Shown: piece after piece, positions 36,449 through 46,070 of the stretch
How positions within the stretch are numbered: the stretch's first letter is position 1
Layout: every line of letters starts with the position of its first letter
Source of the DNA: Flavobacterium turcicum
Lineage (GTDB): Bacteria > Bacteroidota > Bacteroidia > Flavobacteriales > Flavobacteriaceae
Assembly (NCBI RefSeq): GCF_011365745.1
Contig: NZ_JAAOBY010000001.1
Coordinates: forward strand, 62,001-126,000
DNA: 64,000 nucleotides
Reading direction: 5' to 3'
The notes under the pieces: generated by a model
Seen by the model: only the letters and a program-made list of their open reading frames with translations
What the model was told of the DNA's origin: nothing
The model's database searches: none
Position numbers and translations under genes: made by a program

Positions 36449-36670
36449 ATGAAAAAACAAACTTTATCCATACTGCTTAGCCTTAGCGCTTTACTATTTC
36501 CATTTGTAACAGCACTGGCTCAGGCAGAAGAATTTCCAGAAGATGTACAAGATGTACCAGCGGCACCTATAAACGACTGGATTCCGCTACTATTGCTACT
36601 TGCTATTGCCGTCGCTTTTTATTTCTTTAAAAAACAGCACAATAGCAACAATAAATTAAACAAGTGGTAG
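36449..36670 (+). CDS. Tiny exported membrane protein with PxAPI-type C-terminus
   Basis: From the second ATG (36449) the protein has 73 residues; an ATG at 36440 is also possible. A signal peptide ends at ALAQA, followed by an acidic stretch, then AAPINDWIPLLLLLAIAVAF and a basic tail (KKQHNSNNK). The Pro-Ile-Asn/Asp signature, hydrophobic helix and basic end resemble a C-terminal sorting signal (PID-CTERM-like) seen on many short Bacteroidota proteins. It starts shortly after the T9SS-cargo stop, so it is probably co-transcribed. Confidence 0.7.
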   Translation: MKKQTLSILLSLSALLFPFVTALAQAEEFPEDVQDVPAAPINDWIPLLLLLAIAVAFYFFKKQHNSNNKLNKW

Positions 36671-36762
36671 ATTAAGTAAGTCGAAAGTATCAAAGTCATA
36701 AAGTAATAAAAAGCTGAAGCAACCTATATTCTTTCAGTGCAAAACAAAAAATTTAAATAAGA

Positions 36763-37515
36763 ATGAAAAAACTTTTCTTTTTAGGCTTAAGCCTTATCGC
36801 ATTAAACGCAACTGCGCAATCTGTAGCGATTAATACCGATGGTAGCACCGCTGATCCATCTGCTATTTTAGATTTAAAAAGCACCAACCAAGGGGTTTTA
36901 GTACCACGCTTAACACAAACGCAAAGAACTGCAATTGCAACACCTGCCACAGGTTTAATGGTGTACCAAACTGATGCTACTGCTGGTTTTTATTATAATG
37001 CTGGTACTCCAGCTACTCCGAATTGGCAACCTATCGGTGGTGGAGGTGGCACTTCTTTGCCAGCACAAACTGGTAATGCAGGTAAAGTCCTAACTACAAA
37101 TGGCACAAACCCAAGCTGGGCAAACGCACCCATTTTAGGAACATTACAAGTAAGTCCTGTTACTTCAGGAGGTTCTTCAACCGTTACAGTATCTGATTTA
37201 AACGTTAGAACCATTATGCTTGATTACCAAACAGGAAATGGAAATGCAACTGGTACAACTATAAACATTATTGTACCAAGTGCAGCAAGTTATCCAGCTG
37301 GTACAATACTTACATTTTCTAGTACAAATACAACAACAACATCTCCATTAGCTGGTGGTGGGAGTTACACATTTACCTCTCCAAACTCCACCATTACTGC
37401 ACATGTTGCAAATAATCTTCCTACAGGAACTGCTGTTACACTAACAAATAATGCTGCAGGTGGAGTTTTTAATGTGATTACCGATGGTGTAAGCAAATGG
37501 TATAGAATTAATTAA
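36763..37515 (+). CDS. Secreted protein with conserved N-terminal module, paralog 1
   Basis: The protein has 250 residues with signal peptide 1-~18 (ending ATAQ). Residues ~19-78 are a module ([36 protein letters not shown]) common in flavobacterial surface and fibre-like proteins. The rest is a Gly/Thr/Ser-rich beta region. The first ~78 residues are nearly identical to the next gene, while the C-terminal parts are unrelated. It may be a surface-exposed structural protein. There is no T9SS sorting domain. Confidence 0.8.
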   Translation: MKKLFFLGLSLIALNATAQSVAINTDGSTADPSAILDLKSTNQGVLVPRLTQTQRTAIATPATGLMVYQTDATAGFYYNAGTPATPNWQPIGGGGGTSLPAQTGNAGKVLTTNGTNPSWANAPILGTLQVSPVTSGGSSTVTVSDLNVRTIMLDYQTGNGNATGTTINIIVPSAASYPAGTILTFSSTNTTTTSPLAGGGSYTFTSPNSTITAHVANNLPTGTAVTLTNNAAGGVFNVITDGVSKWYRIN

Positions 37516-37587
37516 ACTAAAATATATTGAACCATTTGCGCAAAGTCAGCAGACTTTGCGCACTAATGAATAAAAAAATTAAACCAA

Positions 37588-38646
37588 ATGAAAAAACTTT
37601 TCTTTTTAGGCCTTAGCCTTATCGCATTAAACGCAACTGCGCAATCTGTAGCTATTAACACGGATGGTAGCACTGCTGATCCATCTGCTATTTTAGATTT
37701 AAAAAGCAGCAACCAAGGGGTTTTAGTACCTCGTTTAACACAAACGCAAAGAACTGCAATTGCTACTCCTGCCACAGGTTTAATGGTGTACCAAACCGAT
37801 GCTACTGCTGGTTTTTATTTTTATAATGGAACGGCTTGGACGAGTTTAAATGGAGCAAACGGCACTAACGGTACAAATGGTGCCAACGGCCAAGGTGTAC
37901 CAACTGGCGGTACTGCCAATCAAGTACTAGCAAAAGTTAACGCTGCTGATTTTAATACACAATGGGTAACACCAAGCAGTTCTGATAATCTTGGTAACCA
38001 CACCGCAACACAAGCCTTAAATATGAATAGCAATGCGATCACAGGCGCAACAAATATTACGGCAACGGGAACTGCTACTTTAGGAGGCAATGCCTACCCA
38101 ACTAATACAGGTACCAACGGACAGGTATTACAAACAAACGGTGCTGGTGCTCTAAGTTGGGGCTCAGCTTCAGGTGGCGGCTCTAGTTTACAATTGGTAG
38201 TTACAAAAACTGTTGGTCAAACAACTCAAGCAGCAAGCTCATTGACGCTTCCTGATGTAGTTAATTTTGAAAGCGCCAATGGTACAGGTGCTGCGCTTAC
38301 AGGCGGAAATACATGGACCAACAACAATACTTTTACCGTAGGTCCAGGAGGTGCAGGTACTTATTTAATACAAGTGCAACTAATGGGATTAACCAATAGT
38401 CTTGTATTAGCTTTACCAATGATTGAAATGAATAACACAGGTAATGGTGGATCCAATTTTTATGGAACATCTGTTGCTAATATTAATGCACAGTCTCCTC
38501 ATAAATCAAGAGGACAGCTCACTTCAGTAGTGTATATGACCGCTGGCGAATTTTTTAAAATTAGAGCTTTGAGTTCATCAAACGCTATAGGAGCTGATTT
38601 TACCCTCAATGGCAGTACCAAGGTTACTGTGGTCAAGCTAAATTAG
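37588..38646 (+). CDS. Secreted protein with conserved N-terminal module, paralog 2
   Basis: The protein has 352 residues and shares signal peptide and residues 1-~78 with the preceding gene (a Thr to Ser change near residue 41 is visible). Next come short collagen-like repeats (NGTNGTNGANG), a segment of the [21 protein letters not shown] type known from phage-tail-fibre-like proteins, and a C-terminal TNF/C1q-like beta domain ([29 protein letters not shown]). It may form trimeric fibres. A terminator follows. Confidence 0.82.
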   Translation: MKKLFFLGLSLIALNATAQSVAINTDGSTADPSAILDLKSSNQGVLVPRLTQTQRTAIATPATGLMVYQTDATAGFYFYNGTAWTSLNGANGTNGTNGANGQGVPTGGTANQVLAKVNAADFNTQWVTPSSSDNLGNHTATQALNMNSNAITGATNITATGTATLGGNAYPTNTGTNGQVLQTNGAGALSWGSASGGGSSLQLVVTKTVGQTTQAASSLTLPDVVNFESANGTGAALTGGNTWTNNNTFTVGPGGAGTYLIQVQLMGLTNSLVLALPMIEMNNTGNGGSNFYGTSVANINAQSPHKSRGQLTSVVYMTAGEFFKIRALSSSNAIGADFTLNGSTKVTVVKLN

Positions 38647-38672
38647 ATCTAATTAGTCAAAACAATAATATT

Positions 38673-38703
38673 AAATAGGCTGGCTGTTTTGGTCGGCCTA
38701 TTT
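38673..38703 (+). terminator. Terminator after the paralogous secreted-protein genes
   Basis: AAATAGGC (38673-38680) pairs with GCCTATTT (38696-38703), followed by GTTTTAATTTT. The hairpin overlaps a TTG codon at 38689 that would otherwise extend the next gene, which argues for the ATG at 38722 as that gene's start. Confidence 0.75.
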
Positions 38704-38721
38704 GTTTTAATTTTGCAAGTT

Positions 38722-41076
38722 ATGAAACAGTTTTTTCTACACCCCAAAAAAGCACAGTGGTTCATTTTTGTCATTGCTGTCTTGATTTATGCCAATACTA
38801 TTCCTAATAAATGGGCTATAGATGATAGCGTTATTGTTTATCACAATAGTTTTGTAAAAAAAGGTGTTTCCGGCATTCCTGATATTTTAAGCAAAGATGC
38901 CTTTGCTGGCTTTTATGGAAACGACATCAATGCGGTTGCTGGAGGCAGGTACCGACCACTAACACCTGTAGTGTTCGCCGTTCAGGCAGAAGTATTTGCT
39001 CCTACCAAAAAAGACGAAATTCAAAAAATTGAAAAAGATAAAGAAGGGTATAAAATAAAAGATCTTTCAGAAAAAACGTGGTTTGCAAATATCCTTCATT
39101 TTTTTAATATCCTTTGGTATGGTTTGCTTTGCTTGGTTTTATATAGAACTTTGTTGCTTCTATTTTCGATAAAAAACAAAGAAAATGTTTTCAAACAAAA
39201 TTTTATTGCGCTAGGTACAACATTGCTTTTCGCGGTGCATCCTTTACATACTGAGGCTGTTGCCAATGTGAAAGGCTTAGATGAGATTTTGGCGTTATTA
39301 GGAGCATTAGCAAGTTTGTATTGTGTGCTAAAATTAGTAGAAATAAAAAATGAAAGTAATGAAGGCACATCGAAACTAAAATGGCAACTGGGCGCGGTCG
39401 CATCTTTTTTCGCAGCCTTAATGGCCAAAGAATCTGCAGTTACTTTCATCGCTGTTATTCCAATGGCGCTGTGGTTTTTTTCAGAAGTGTCGCTTAAAAC
39501 CATTTTTAAACTTACAGTCCCTTTGTTGCTTCCTTTGGTTCTCTTTTTAGGTATTCGTAATGCCGTATTACATCAGCCTAATAAGGGTGAAATTGCAGAA
39601 GAATTGATGAATGATCCATTTCTAGTATTAGATCCTGAATCGAAATACGAACCATTGATTGAAGGGTCATCTATAAAAAAACTTGTGGAGCCTAATGCCA
39701 ACACCTTTACCCAAATGCCGTACAGCAACAAATTGGCAACCAATTTTTATACGTATGCTGTTTACTTGAAATTGTTAGTAGCTCCTTATCCTTTAACAAC
39801 CGATTATTACCCAAGGCACATTGAAATAAAATCATTTTCAGACATCAGTGTTTTGTTTTCTTTGTTGTTACATTTATTCCTTTTTATTTGGGCCCTCTTT
39901 CATATCCATAAACGAAATAGTATTGCGTTTGGCATTTTGTACTATTTCATTACTTTTTCAATTGTATCCAATTTGTTCTTTCCGATAGGTACCAATATGG
40001 CAGAACGTTTTATGTTTATGCCTTCACTTGGTTTTTGTTTGATTGTAGTTTACTTAGCATATCAATTAGGTTCAAAATGGAGCAAGCCGAATGAGATTAA
40101 CGGTTTCAGTGCAATTTATAAAATTGCGGTAGTTGTTGTACTTCTTTTTACAAGTCTTACCATCAATAGAAATTTTGACTGGAAAGATAATTTCACTTTA
40201 TTCTCAAAAGACGTCTTAGTTTCGAAAAACAGTGGTAAAATTCATACCGATTTGGCTGGGGAGATGATAAATAAAGCCATTACAATGCAGTCAGTAAAAG
40301 AAAAAGAAATCGAAGACTGGACTTTAGAAGAAAAACTAGAAGCTTTAAAAGAAAATCAATATGAGCGGATGGAATTAGTGAAAAGTGCGATCCCTCTATT
40401 ACAAAAGTCTCTCGAGGTACACCCCATGAGTAATGCAGCTTGGTTGCAAATGGCCAATGGACAGCATTTTTTAGGGCAAATCGAAGATAATGAGCCCAAA
40501 GTAAATTTAACTTATTTACACACGGCCTTAGCTGCCTATGATCAAGCGTATTACTATCGAGGAAGAGGAATGGACTCTACAATTGTTAAATACAAAGCCA
40601 TCTGCTTGATGGATATAGGTAAATTGATAGGACAAAAACTAGGAGATATTCCTAGTGCTATCGTATCATTAGAAAAAGCCAAAGCATTGAGTCCAAAAAA
40701 TGCGGAAATTTATCTCTTACTAGGAACAGCCTATTCGATGATTAATGAGTACGAAAAAACAATTGAAAACTGTTTAAAGAGTGTTTCGCTCCGATCAAAT
40801 GACAGAGATACAAAACAAAATTTGGCTGTTGCTTATCAGCAATATGCATTTGCAAATGCAACCAAGCGTAACCTATTGCCATTGGCCGAGAAAATTCTCT
40901 TAGACGTTTACAAAGAAGAGAAAAAGTTAGATGATAATGACGTCACTAAAAAAGATGCCATGATTCGTACTTTGGATTTAATTTATAAAAATTATACCAT
41001 ACAAGGCAAGCTAGATAAAGCAAACGAATACAAGAAAGAAGTACTGTATTTGAATCCCAATGCATATCTTAATTAA
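38722..41076 (+). CDS. GT-C-type glycosyltransferase with TPR domain (Tmtc-like)
   Basis: From ATG 38722 the protein has 784 residues. Residues ~1-475 form about ten membrane helices. An Asp-Asp motif sits in the first periplasmic loop (NKWAIDDSVIVYHNSF), as in dolichyl/polyprenyl-phosphate-sugar-using GT-C enzymes. The C-terminal ~280 residues are TPR repeats (AEIYLLLGTAYSMINEYEKT). This layout resembles eukaryotic TMTC and bacterial O-mannosyltransferase-like proteins. It likely transfers a sugar from a lipid carrier to proteins in the periplasm. It heads a four-gene operon; the next gene starts 5 bases after its stop. Confidence 0.8.
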   Translation: MKQFFLHPKKAQWFIFVIAVLIYANTIPNKWAIDDSVIVYHNSFVKKGVSGIPDILSKDAFAGFYGNDINAVAGGRYRPLTPVVFAVQAEVFAPTKKDEIQKIEKDKEGYKIKDLSEKTWFANILHFFNILWYGLLCLVLYRTLLLLFSIKNKENVFKQNFIALGTTLLFAVHPLHTEAVANVKGLDEILALLGALASLYCVLKLVEIKNESNEGTSKLKWQLGAVASFFAALMAKESAVTFIAVIPMALWFFSEVSLKTIFKLTVPLLLPLVLFLGIRNAVLHQPNKGEIAEELMNDPFLVLDPESKYEPLIEGSSIKKLVEPNANTFTQMPYSNKLATNFYTYAVYLKLLVAPYPLTTDYYPRHIEIKSFSDISVLFSLLLHLFLFIWALFHIHKRNSIAFGILYYFITFSIVSNLFFPIGTNMAERFMFMPSLGFCLIVVYLAYQLGSKWSKPNEINGFSAIYKIAVVVVLLFTSLTINRNFDWKDNFTLFSKDVLVSKNSGKIHTDLAGEMINKAITMQSVKEKEIEDWTLEEKLEALKENQYERMELVKSAIPLLQKSLEVHPMSNAAWLQMANGQHFLGQIEDNEPKVNLTYLHTALAAYDQAYYYRGRGMDSTIVKYKAICLMDIGKLIGQKLGDIPSAIVSLEKAKALSPKNAEIYLLLGTAYSMINEYEKTIENCLKSVSLRSNDRDTKQNLAVAYQQYAFANATKRNLLPLAEKILLDVYKEEKKLDDNDVTKKDAMIRTLDLIYKNYTIQGKLDKANEYKKEVLYLNPNAYLN

Positions 41077-41081
41077 ATCAT

Positions 41082-43403
41082 ATGAAAGATCTTTCGTTTA
41101 AGAAAAGCTTACTCTATTTTAGTGTTATTTTAATAGTATTAGAGTTGTTGTTGTACAAAGATTTTATTTTTGGTGAATATTATTTTTTGTACAAAGATTT
41201 AGGTGACGATATTTATAATGTTGGTTACCCAGAACTATATTCAAAAATGGAAGCCCTAAAAAACGGATATCTTCCTAGTTTTAGTTTTCATACAGCACTA
41301 GGAGAGAATAAATATCCGTTCGCCATCGAGCACATTGCTCTAACTGTAACTTATTTGTTCTTTAAAAATGACATTGCAAGTGCTTTCATTTGGATGCAGT
41401 TGATTTATACTTTTCTTGCTGGCTTTTTCTTGTTTGTATTTTTTAGAAAAAAAGGAATCCATGTTTTGGCTGCCGGAATTGGGAGTGTTTTGTTTGCTTT
41501 TAGTGGCTATATGGTTGGTTGCAGTACCTGGTACTTAGTACAGTTTTCTAACGATATGATGCTTTTTGCTTTGTTTATTCTTTCCCTTCATTATTTTCAA
41601 GAAAACAAAAGAGTCTACCTCCTGACGATCACAACTGCACTGATTGGAATGGCGTATACTTCTATAATACTATATTTTGCATTCCTTTTAGCGGTAATTT
41701 ATCTTCTTGTTAATTATGATTCCAACAAATCTCTAAAATTAAGTTTACAGCAGTTCGCAAAAATCGGCTTTGCTGGTTTGTTAGGCTTAGGACTTGCAAG
41801 CTTCATACTTTTAAGTAATCTTCATCAGATGCTCAACAGCCCTAGGGGTAAAGGCATGTATCCACTGATGGATGAATTGAAGCAAACTCCACTTCAAATC
41901 GCTGAAAAACCTGAGCTTGCCACTTCTTTATTACGACTTTTTTCGAATAACTTACAAGGGATTGCTGAAAATTACCAGGGTTGGTACAACTATTTTGAAG
42001 CACCATTTTTATATTCAGGTTTGGTGGTTCTGTTGCTTATTCCGCAACTTTTTCATTTTGTTGATAGGCGAAAACGACTTACTTATGGAGGAATTTTATT
42101 CTTTTTCATGTTAATAATTGCAGTTCCTCTTTTCCGCCATTCTCTCTGGTTATTTACAGGCAACTATTACAGAATGATTGGAATGTTAGCAACCATTGTT
42201 TTTATTTACTTCGCCACAATGTCTCTTGACTTTGTAATCAAGCAAGAGAAGGTTTATTTTAAAACACTTCTATTAACAATCATTGGTTTTCTTACACTAT
42301 TATTTTCACTGAAAAGCCAAATAGCGATAGACGCTTCTCCAAGTGTCTTTATTGTGATTTCATTCCTAATCGTTTATTTTACCTTGCTATATTTTTTTGG
42401 CAAAAAACGCTTGATTAATTATTTTCCACATCTATTAGTAGGATTTATTGTTTTAGAGATTTTCATTTTTGCAGCGCCAACCCTACAAGATAGAATGCTT
42501 GTCACAAAAGATGATGTGAAAGTAGGGAAAGGCTTTTTTGATGCTACTAAAAGTATTATCAAAGATATCAAAGAAAAAGATTCTTCTTTTTTCAGAGTAG
42601 AAAAAGATTTTTTCTCTGGAAATTCAAGAGTTTATAGCTATAATGAAGCACAAATTCAAGGTTTTTATGGGAGTTCAGGCTACTGGGCTTTTCACAATTC
42701 AAATTACATAGCATTCCTAAAAAGTATAGATACTCTTAATTACAAAAATGAAATCGGCTCGAGATATGTGAGAGGAATTCGAGAAATACCTGAAGCTATG
42801 CAATTGTGTGGGGTAAAGTATTTTATTTCTAATCAAGATAGCCTAAAAAAGAATCAAGGCGAATTTGAATTTTTAAAATCGATAAATGGTTATTCCTTGT
42901 ATAAATTAAAAAACCATAGGTCTTTAGGTTTTGCATTTACTAATTATATCACTGAAAAAGAGTTCGATAAACTAACTTTAGGTCAAAAGCACAAAATAGT
43001 AAATAAGTCAATAGTTGTCGAAGAAAAAGATGTAAAAAAACTAACGGAGTTGCAGCCCGATTATCAATCTGTTCTAAATGATAGTAGTCCTAAACAATTA
43101 TTGATTAGATCTTTTAAAGAAAATGAAATAATGGGCAGCATAAAAATTGACCAACCCTCAATGCTTTTTCTATCAATTCCTTTCGATGACGGATGGAAAA
43201 TCAGTATCAACGGACATAAAACGATTAAATATAAAGTTTTTCACGGACTAACAGCAGTGTATCTTAATAAGGGAAATCATAAAGTCGAAATGTCATTTTT
43301 TCCTCCATATAAAAGTATAGGATTTGCTATTTCAATACTATCCGTTTTAATAGGTATTATAATACTTAGCATAAGAAAAATTAAAGACATTAAAACAAAA
43401 TGA
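41082..43403 (+). CDS. YfhO-like polytopic membrane protein
   Basis: The protein has 773 residues with about 13 membrane helices and a large extracytoplasmic C-terminal domain before a final helix (the stretch ISIPFDDGWKISINGH is typical of the YfhO family). A first-loop acidic motif (YKDLGDDIYNVGYPE) resembles GT-C catalytic loops. YfhO proteins are linked to glycosylation of cell-wall polymers or lipids. It lies between a GT-C/TPR transferase and a methyltransferase whose start overlaps its stop by 4 bases. Confidence 0.85.
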   Translation: MKDLSFKKSLLYFSVILIVLELLLYKDFIFGEYYFLYKDLGDDIYNVGYPELYSKMEALKNGYLPSFSFHTALGENKYPFAIEHIALTVTYLFFKNDIASAFIWMQLIYTFLAGFFLFVFFRKKGIHVLAAGIGSVLFAFSGYMVGCSTWYLVQFSNDMMLFALFILSLHYFQENKRVYLLTITTALIGMAYTSIILYFAFLLAVIYLLVNYDSNKSLKLSLQQFAKIGFAGLLGLGLASFILLSNLHQMLNSPRGKGMYPLMDELKQTPLQIAEKPELATSLLRLFSNNLQGIAENYQGWYNYFEAPFLYSGLVVLLLIPQLFHFVDRRKRLTYGGILFFFMLIIAVPLFRHSLWLFTGNYYRMIGMLATIVFIYFATMSLDFVIKQEKVYFKTLLLTIIGFLTLLFSLKSQIAIDASPSVFIVISFLIVYFTLLYFFGKKRLINYFPHLLVGFIVLEIFIFAAPTLQDRMLVTKDDVKVGKGFFDATKSIIKDIKEKDSSFFRVEKDFFSGNSRVYSYNEAQIQGFYGSSGYWAFHNSNYIAFLKSIDTLNYKNEIGSRYVRGIREIPEAMQLCGVKYFISNQDSLKKNQGEFEFLKSINGYSLYKLKNHRSLGFAFTNYITEKEFDKLTLGQKHKIVNKSIVVEEKDVKKLTELQPDYQSVLNDSSPKQLLIRSFKENEIMGSIKIDQPSMLFLSIPFDDGWKISINGHKTIKYKVFHGLTAVYLNKGNHKVEMSFFPPYKSIGFAISILSVLIGIIILSIRKIKDIKTK

Positions 43404-44095
43404 ACAGGACTATAACCAATAGCATTCGATATATTATTGATGAATTTGTACCACCTATTCTACGGGATAGTAAATGGTTTATGTATCCTTTTTTTTTCAT
43501 CTTTTTTAAAGGAAAAAAAATTAAGCTATACATGGAGTTTAAGCAGCTTGTATATTTAATGAACGATCAGGAATATGCAGAAGCCTACAGACAACTGGAT
43601 TGTATGGGAACCGATAGACCTACAGATCTAAATCAGCTCAGTATTAATTATATGCTTAAAAATATTTCTTCCGAAGCTACTAATTTGTTAGATGTTGGTT
43701 GTGGTAGGGGATATTGGTTAAACAAATTAAGTGAAATTACAAACTTAAAACTGACAGGCTTTGATATGCACGATTCGGTAGCTTTAACAACAGCCAATTA
43801 TGTGCAAGGAAGAATCGAAAAACTTCCTTTTGCAGACAAATCTTTTGACATTGTTACCTGTCATCACCTACTTGAACATTTGAAAGATCTTCCTGCGGCA
43901 ATCTCTGAACTTAAACGAGTAGCAAAAAAGCAACTAATTATCGTTGTCCCTTGTCAACGTTATTATTACTATACCTTGGATATGCATATAAATTTTTTTC
44001 CCATAAAAGAATACTTGCAAGAGGTAATGAAAATTGAAAAAAATACTTGCGAAAATAAGTGGGGCGATTGGGTTTATATTGGATATCTAGAATAG
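43400..44095 (+). CDS. SAM-dependent methyltransferase
   Basis: The protein has 231 residues and is cytoplasmic. Motif I is LLDVGCGRGYWLNKLSE, the acidic residue after beta-2 is in TGFDMHD, and the Methyltransf_11-type core ends FDIVTCHHLLEHLKD. The N-terminal ~90 residues are helical and basic. It may methylate a sugar or lipid intermediate of the glycosylation operon. The ATGA overlap with the YfhO-like gene shows coupling. Confidence 0.88.
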   Translation: MNRTITNSIRYIIDEFVPPILRDSKWFMYPFFFIFFKGKKIKLYMEFKQLVYLMNDQEYAEAYRQLDCMGTDRPTDLNQLSINYMLKNISSEATNLLDVGCGRGYWLNKLSEITNLKLTGFDMHDSVALTTANYVQGRIEKLPFADKSFDIVTCHHLLEHLKDLPAAISELKRVAKKQLIIVVPCQRYYYYTLDMHINFFPIKEYLQEVMKIEKNTCENKWGDWVYIGYLE

Positions 44096-44110
44096 TTTTA
44101 ATACAATAAG

Positions 44111-44815
44111 ATGCTAAACAACAAAAAAATAATAGTAGTGCTACCGGCTTTCAATGCCGAAAAAACATTGGAGCAAACGTATCATGAAATCCCTTTTGAA
44201 ATAGTTGACGAAGTTATTTTAGTTGACGATTCAAGTTTGGATAACACTATTGAAATAGCTAAAAAACTCAATATTAGCCACATCATCCAACACGATAAAA
44301 ACAGAGGTTATGGAGGCAATCAAAAAACCTGCTACAACAAAGCGCTAGAATTAAAAGCTGATATAGTTGTAATGCTGCATCCCGATTACCAATACACACC
44401 AAAGTTAATTACAGCCATGTGCAGTATGATTGCCAACGGGGTTTATCCAGTAGTTTTTGCTAGCAGAATTTTAGGCAAAGGCGCTTTAAAAGGTGGTATG
44501 CCAATTTATAAATATGTTGCTAATAGAATATTAACGTTAGTTCAAAACATCCTCATCAATCAAAAATTAAGCGAATACCATACGGGTTTCAGGGCTTATA
44601 GCATTGAGGTACTTCAAAAAGTAAATTTCAATAATTTTAGTGAAGATTTCATTTTTGACAATCAAATGGCGGTTCAAATATTCAAAAATGGTTTTGAAAT
44701 TGGCGAGATAAGTTGCCCAACAAAATACTTCCCAGAAGCATCAAGCATTAATTTTAAACGTAGCGTTATTTATGGCCTTGGAGTACTAAAAATTTCTCTT
44801 AAAGAATTAAAATAG
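44111..44815 (+). CDS. Family 2 glycosyltransferase (polyprenyl-phosphate sugar synthase type)
   Basis: The protein has 234 residues. It is a GT-A fold with VVLPAFNAEKTLEQTYHEIP, EVILVDDSSLDNT and MLHPDYQYTPKL in place of the usual DxD region, as in DPM1-like enzymes. There is no membrane anchor. Such enzymes make polyprenyl-phosphate-mannose or -glucose in the cytoplasm, which is the donor that the GT-C proteins encoded upstream would use. It is the last gene of the operon. Confidence 0.88.
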   Translation: MLNNKKIIVVLPAFNAEKTLEQTYHEIPFEIVDEVILVDDSSLDNTIEIAKKLNISHIIQHDKNRGYGGNQKTCYNKALELKADIVVMLHPDYQYTPKLITAMCSMIANGVYPVVFASRILGKGALKGGMPIYKYVANRILTLVQNILINQKLSEYHTGFRAYSIEVLQKVNFNNFSEDFIFDNQMAVQIFKNGFEIGEISCPTKYFPEASSINFKRSVIYGLGVLKISLKELK

Positions 44816-45120
44816 GAAGCAATTACTACTTGAATTTCGTACTCATCAAATGCTTGGTCTTTTGCTAATACAAAAAAAGCGTTTCTAACGCTTATAAATC
44901 AAACAGGAATAGCTTTAAAAAAGGGAGACTTTGTAAATAGTAGCTATTGAAATTATGAAGAAGGAAACACTGTTTTTTGTAACGTAAATGTGGAGCCTTT
45001 ATGGTAATGTATGTAATAGAGCCGCGTTGCAAACGCTTTGTTTTCGTTAATAAAGTAAGTAGGTACTCGTTGCAAACGAGCACCAGATGGTTTTGTCACA
45101 TCGAGCGCGGTCGAGATGTG
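44816..45120. other. Gene-free repeat-rich gap
   Basis: It contains a hairpin AAGCGTT/AACGCTT (44877-44893) whose T-run is on the minus strand, two related palindromes, GCGTT-GCA-AACGC (45024-45036) and CTCGTT-GCA-AACGAG (45066-45080), and a CACATCGA/TCGAGATGTG hairpin (45097-45120). No ORF in it is convincing. Confidence 0.6.
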
Positions 45121-45123
45121 GTA

Positions 45124-45156
45124 TTGGTTTTTTAATCGTTATTTATCTTACATTTG
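45124..45156 (+). promoter_or_regulatory. Probable promoter of the DUF3667 gene
   Basis: TTG at 45124-45126 and TACATTTG at 45149-45156 are separated by 22 bases, near the limit for the Bacteroidota promoter. The start codon is 38 bases downstream. Confidence 0.5.
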
Positions 45157-45194
45157 TATAGTTACAATACCAAACCAACCAAAAAAAACCTTTT

Positions 45195-45971
45195 ATGCAG
45201 CACCATTTATGTAAAAACTGCGACCGTACCTTTGAAGGGCAATTTTGTTCGCATTGCGGGCAAAAATCAAGTGTGAGCGAATTGAACATGCATGATTTAA
45301 TTCATGAATTTTGGCACTCCATTACCCATACCGACAAAGGGATTTTAAAATTGGTAAAAGATTTATTTCTGTATCCTAAAAAGGTGTACCATGGTTATTT
45401 TGCAGGTCAACGTAAAACTTATTTTAGTCCCGTAACCTTTTTTTTAATCACCGCCACATTACTACTTATTATTGGTGATAAAATATACGATTATGAAGAT
45501 GCAGTACACCTAGCCGACAATCCTTTTGGTTATAATGAATTTGGTAGAACCGTATTTGAAGCTACTAAATTTAGAACTTTGTTTACCATTCCGTGTGCCG
45601 TTTTAGTGACTTGGTTGCTGTTTCGAAAGCGATTTAATTTGGCTAAAAATGTGGTGTTTTGGATTTATTTTAATGCCTTACTTTTTACCATAGACCTAAT
45701 TGTTTCGCCTTTGTATTTCCCTTTTATACTGCACAAAGCAACTATTGAATTGTATGTATTGTTTATTAGTTATGCCTTCTTGTTTTGGCACGTACTTGTG
45801 GTGTTTACCAATAAAAAATGGACCGATTACTTGCTTAGTTTCTTGGTAGTAAATTGTTTTCACATCATCAACTACGTCACTATTTACTTGTTACTGTTTG
45901 GTACCAATGTTTTCAAACAAACCAAAACCAATAATGTGTTTGAATTTTTGATTCATCTGTATAAGTTTTGA
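45195..45971 (+). CDS. DUF3667 membrane protein with N-terminal zinc ribbon
   Basis: The protein has 258 residues. A zinc-ribbon-like start (CKNCDRTFEGQFCSHCGQKS) is followed by the DUF3667 motif (HEFWHSITHTDKGILKLVKD, LFLYPKKVYHGYFAGQRKTY) and five or six membrane helices. The family is common in Bacteroidota and its function is unknown. It is monocistronic. Confidence 0.88.
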   Translation: MQHHLCKNCDRTFEGQFCSHCGQKSSVSELNMHDLIHEFWHSITHTDKGILKLVKDLFLYPKKVYHGYFAGQRKTYFSPVTFFLITATLLLIIGDKIYDYEDAVHLADNPFGYNEFGRTVFEATKFRTLFTIPCAVLVTWLLFRKRFNLAKNVVFWIYFNALLFTIDLIVSPLYFPFILHKATIELYVLFISYAFLFWHVLVVFTNKKWTDYLLSFLVVNCFHIINYVTIYLLLFGTNVFKQTKTNNVFEFLIHLYKF

Positions 45972-45988
45972 TCTTAAGCCTAAGTTGA

Positions 45989-46020
45989 GACCTAACCCGT
46001 TTTAGAAACCTGTTAGGTCT
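45989..46020. repeat. Imperfect ACCTAAC palindrome
   Basis: GACCTAACCCGTTT and AAACCTGTTAGGTC pair with a two-base mismatch. It is related to the perfect repeat at 31979-32011. In both places it lies upstream of a long-form structured element. Confidence 0.6.
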
Positions 46021-46070
46021 GTACAAATTGCATTTGCTGATTTTGTAATGAAAATAAAACGAACTATTGT

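Noticed and set aside
38689..38721. TTG start for the GT-C/TPR gene
   Set aside because: The TTG lies inside a terminator hairpin; the ATG at 38722 gives a normal N-terminus.
44877..44893. Terminator of the glycosylation operon
   Set aside because: The T-run is on the minus strand, so the hairpin would act against plus-strand transcripts only weakly; left as part of the repeat-rich gap.
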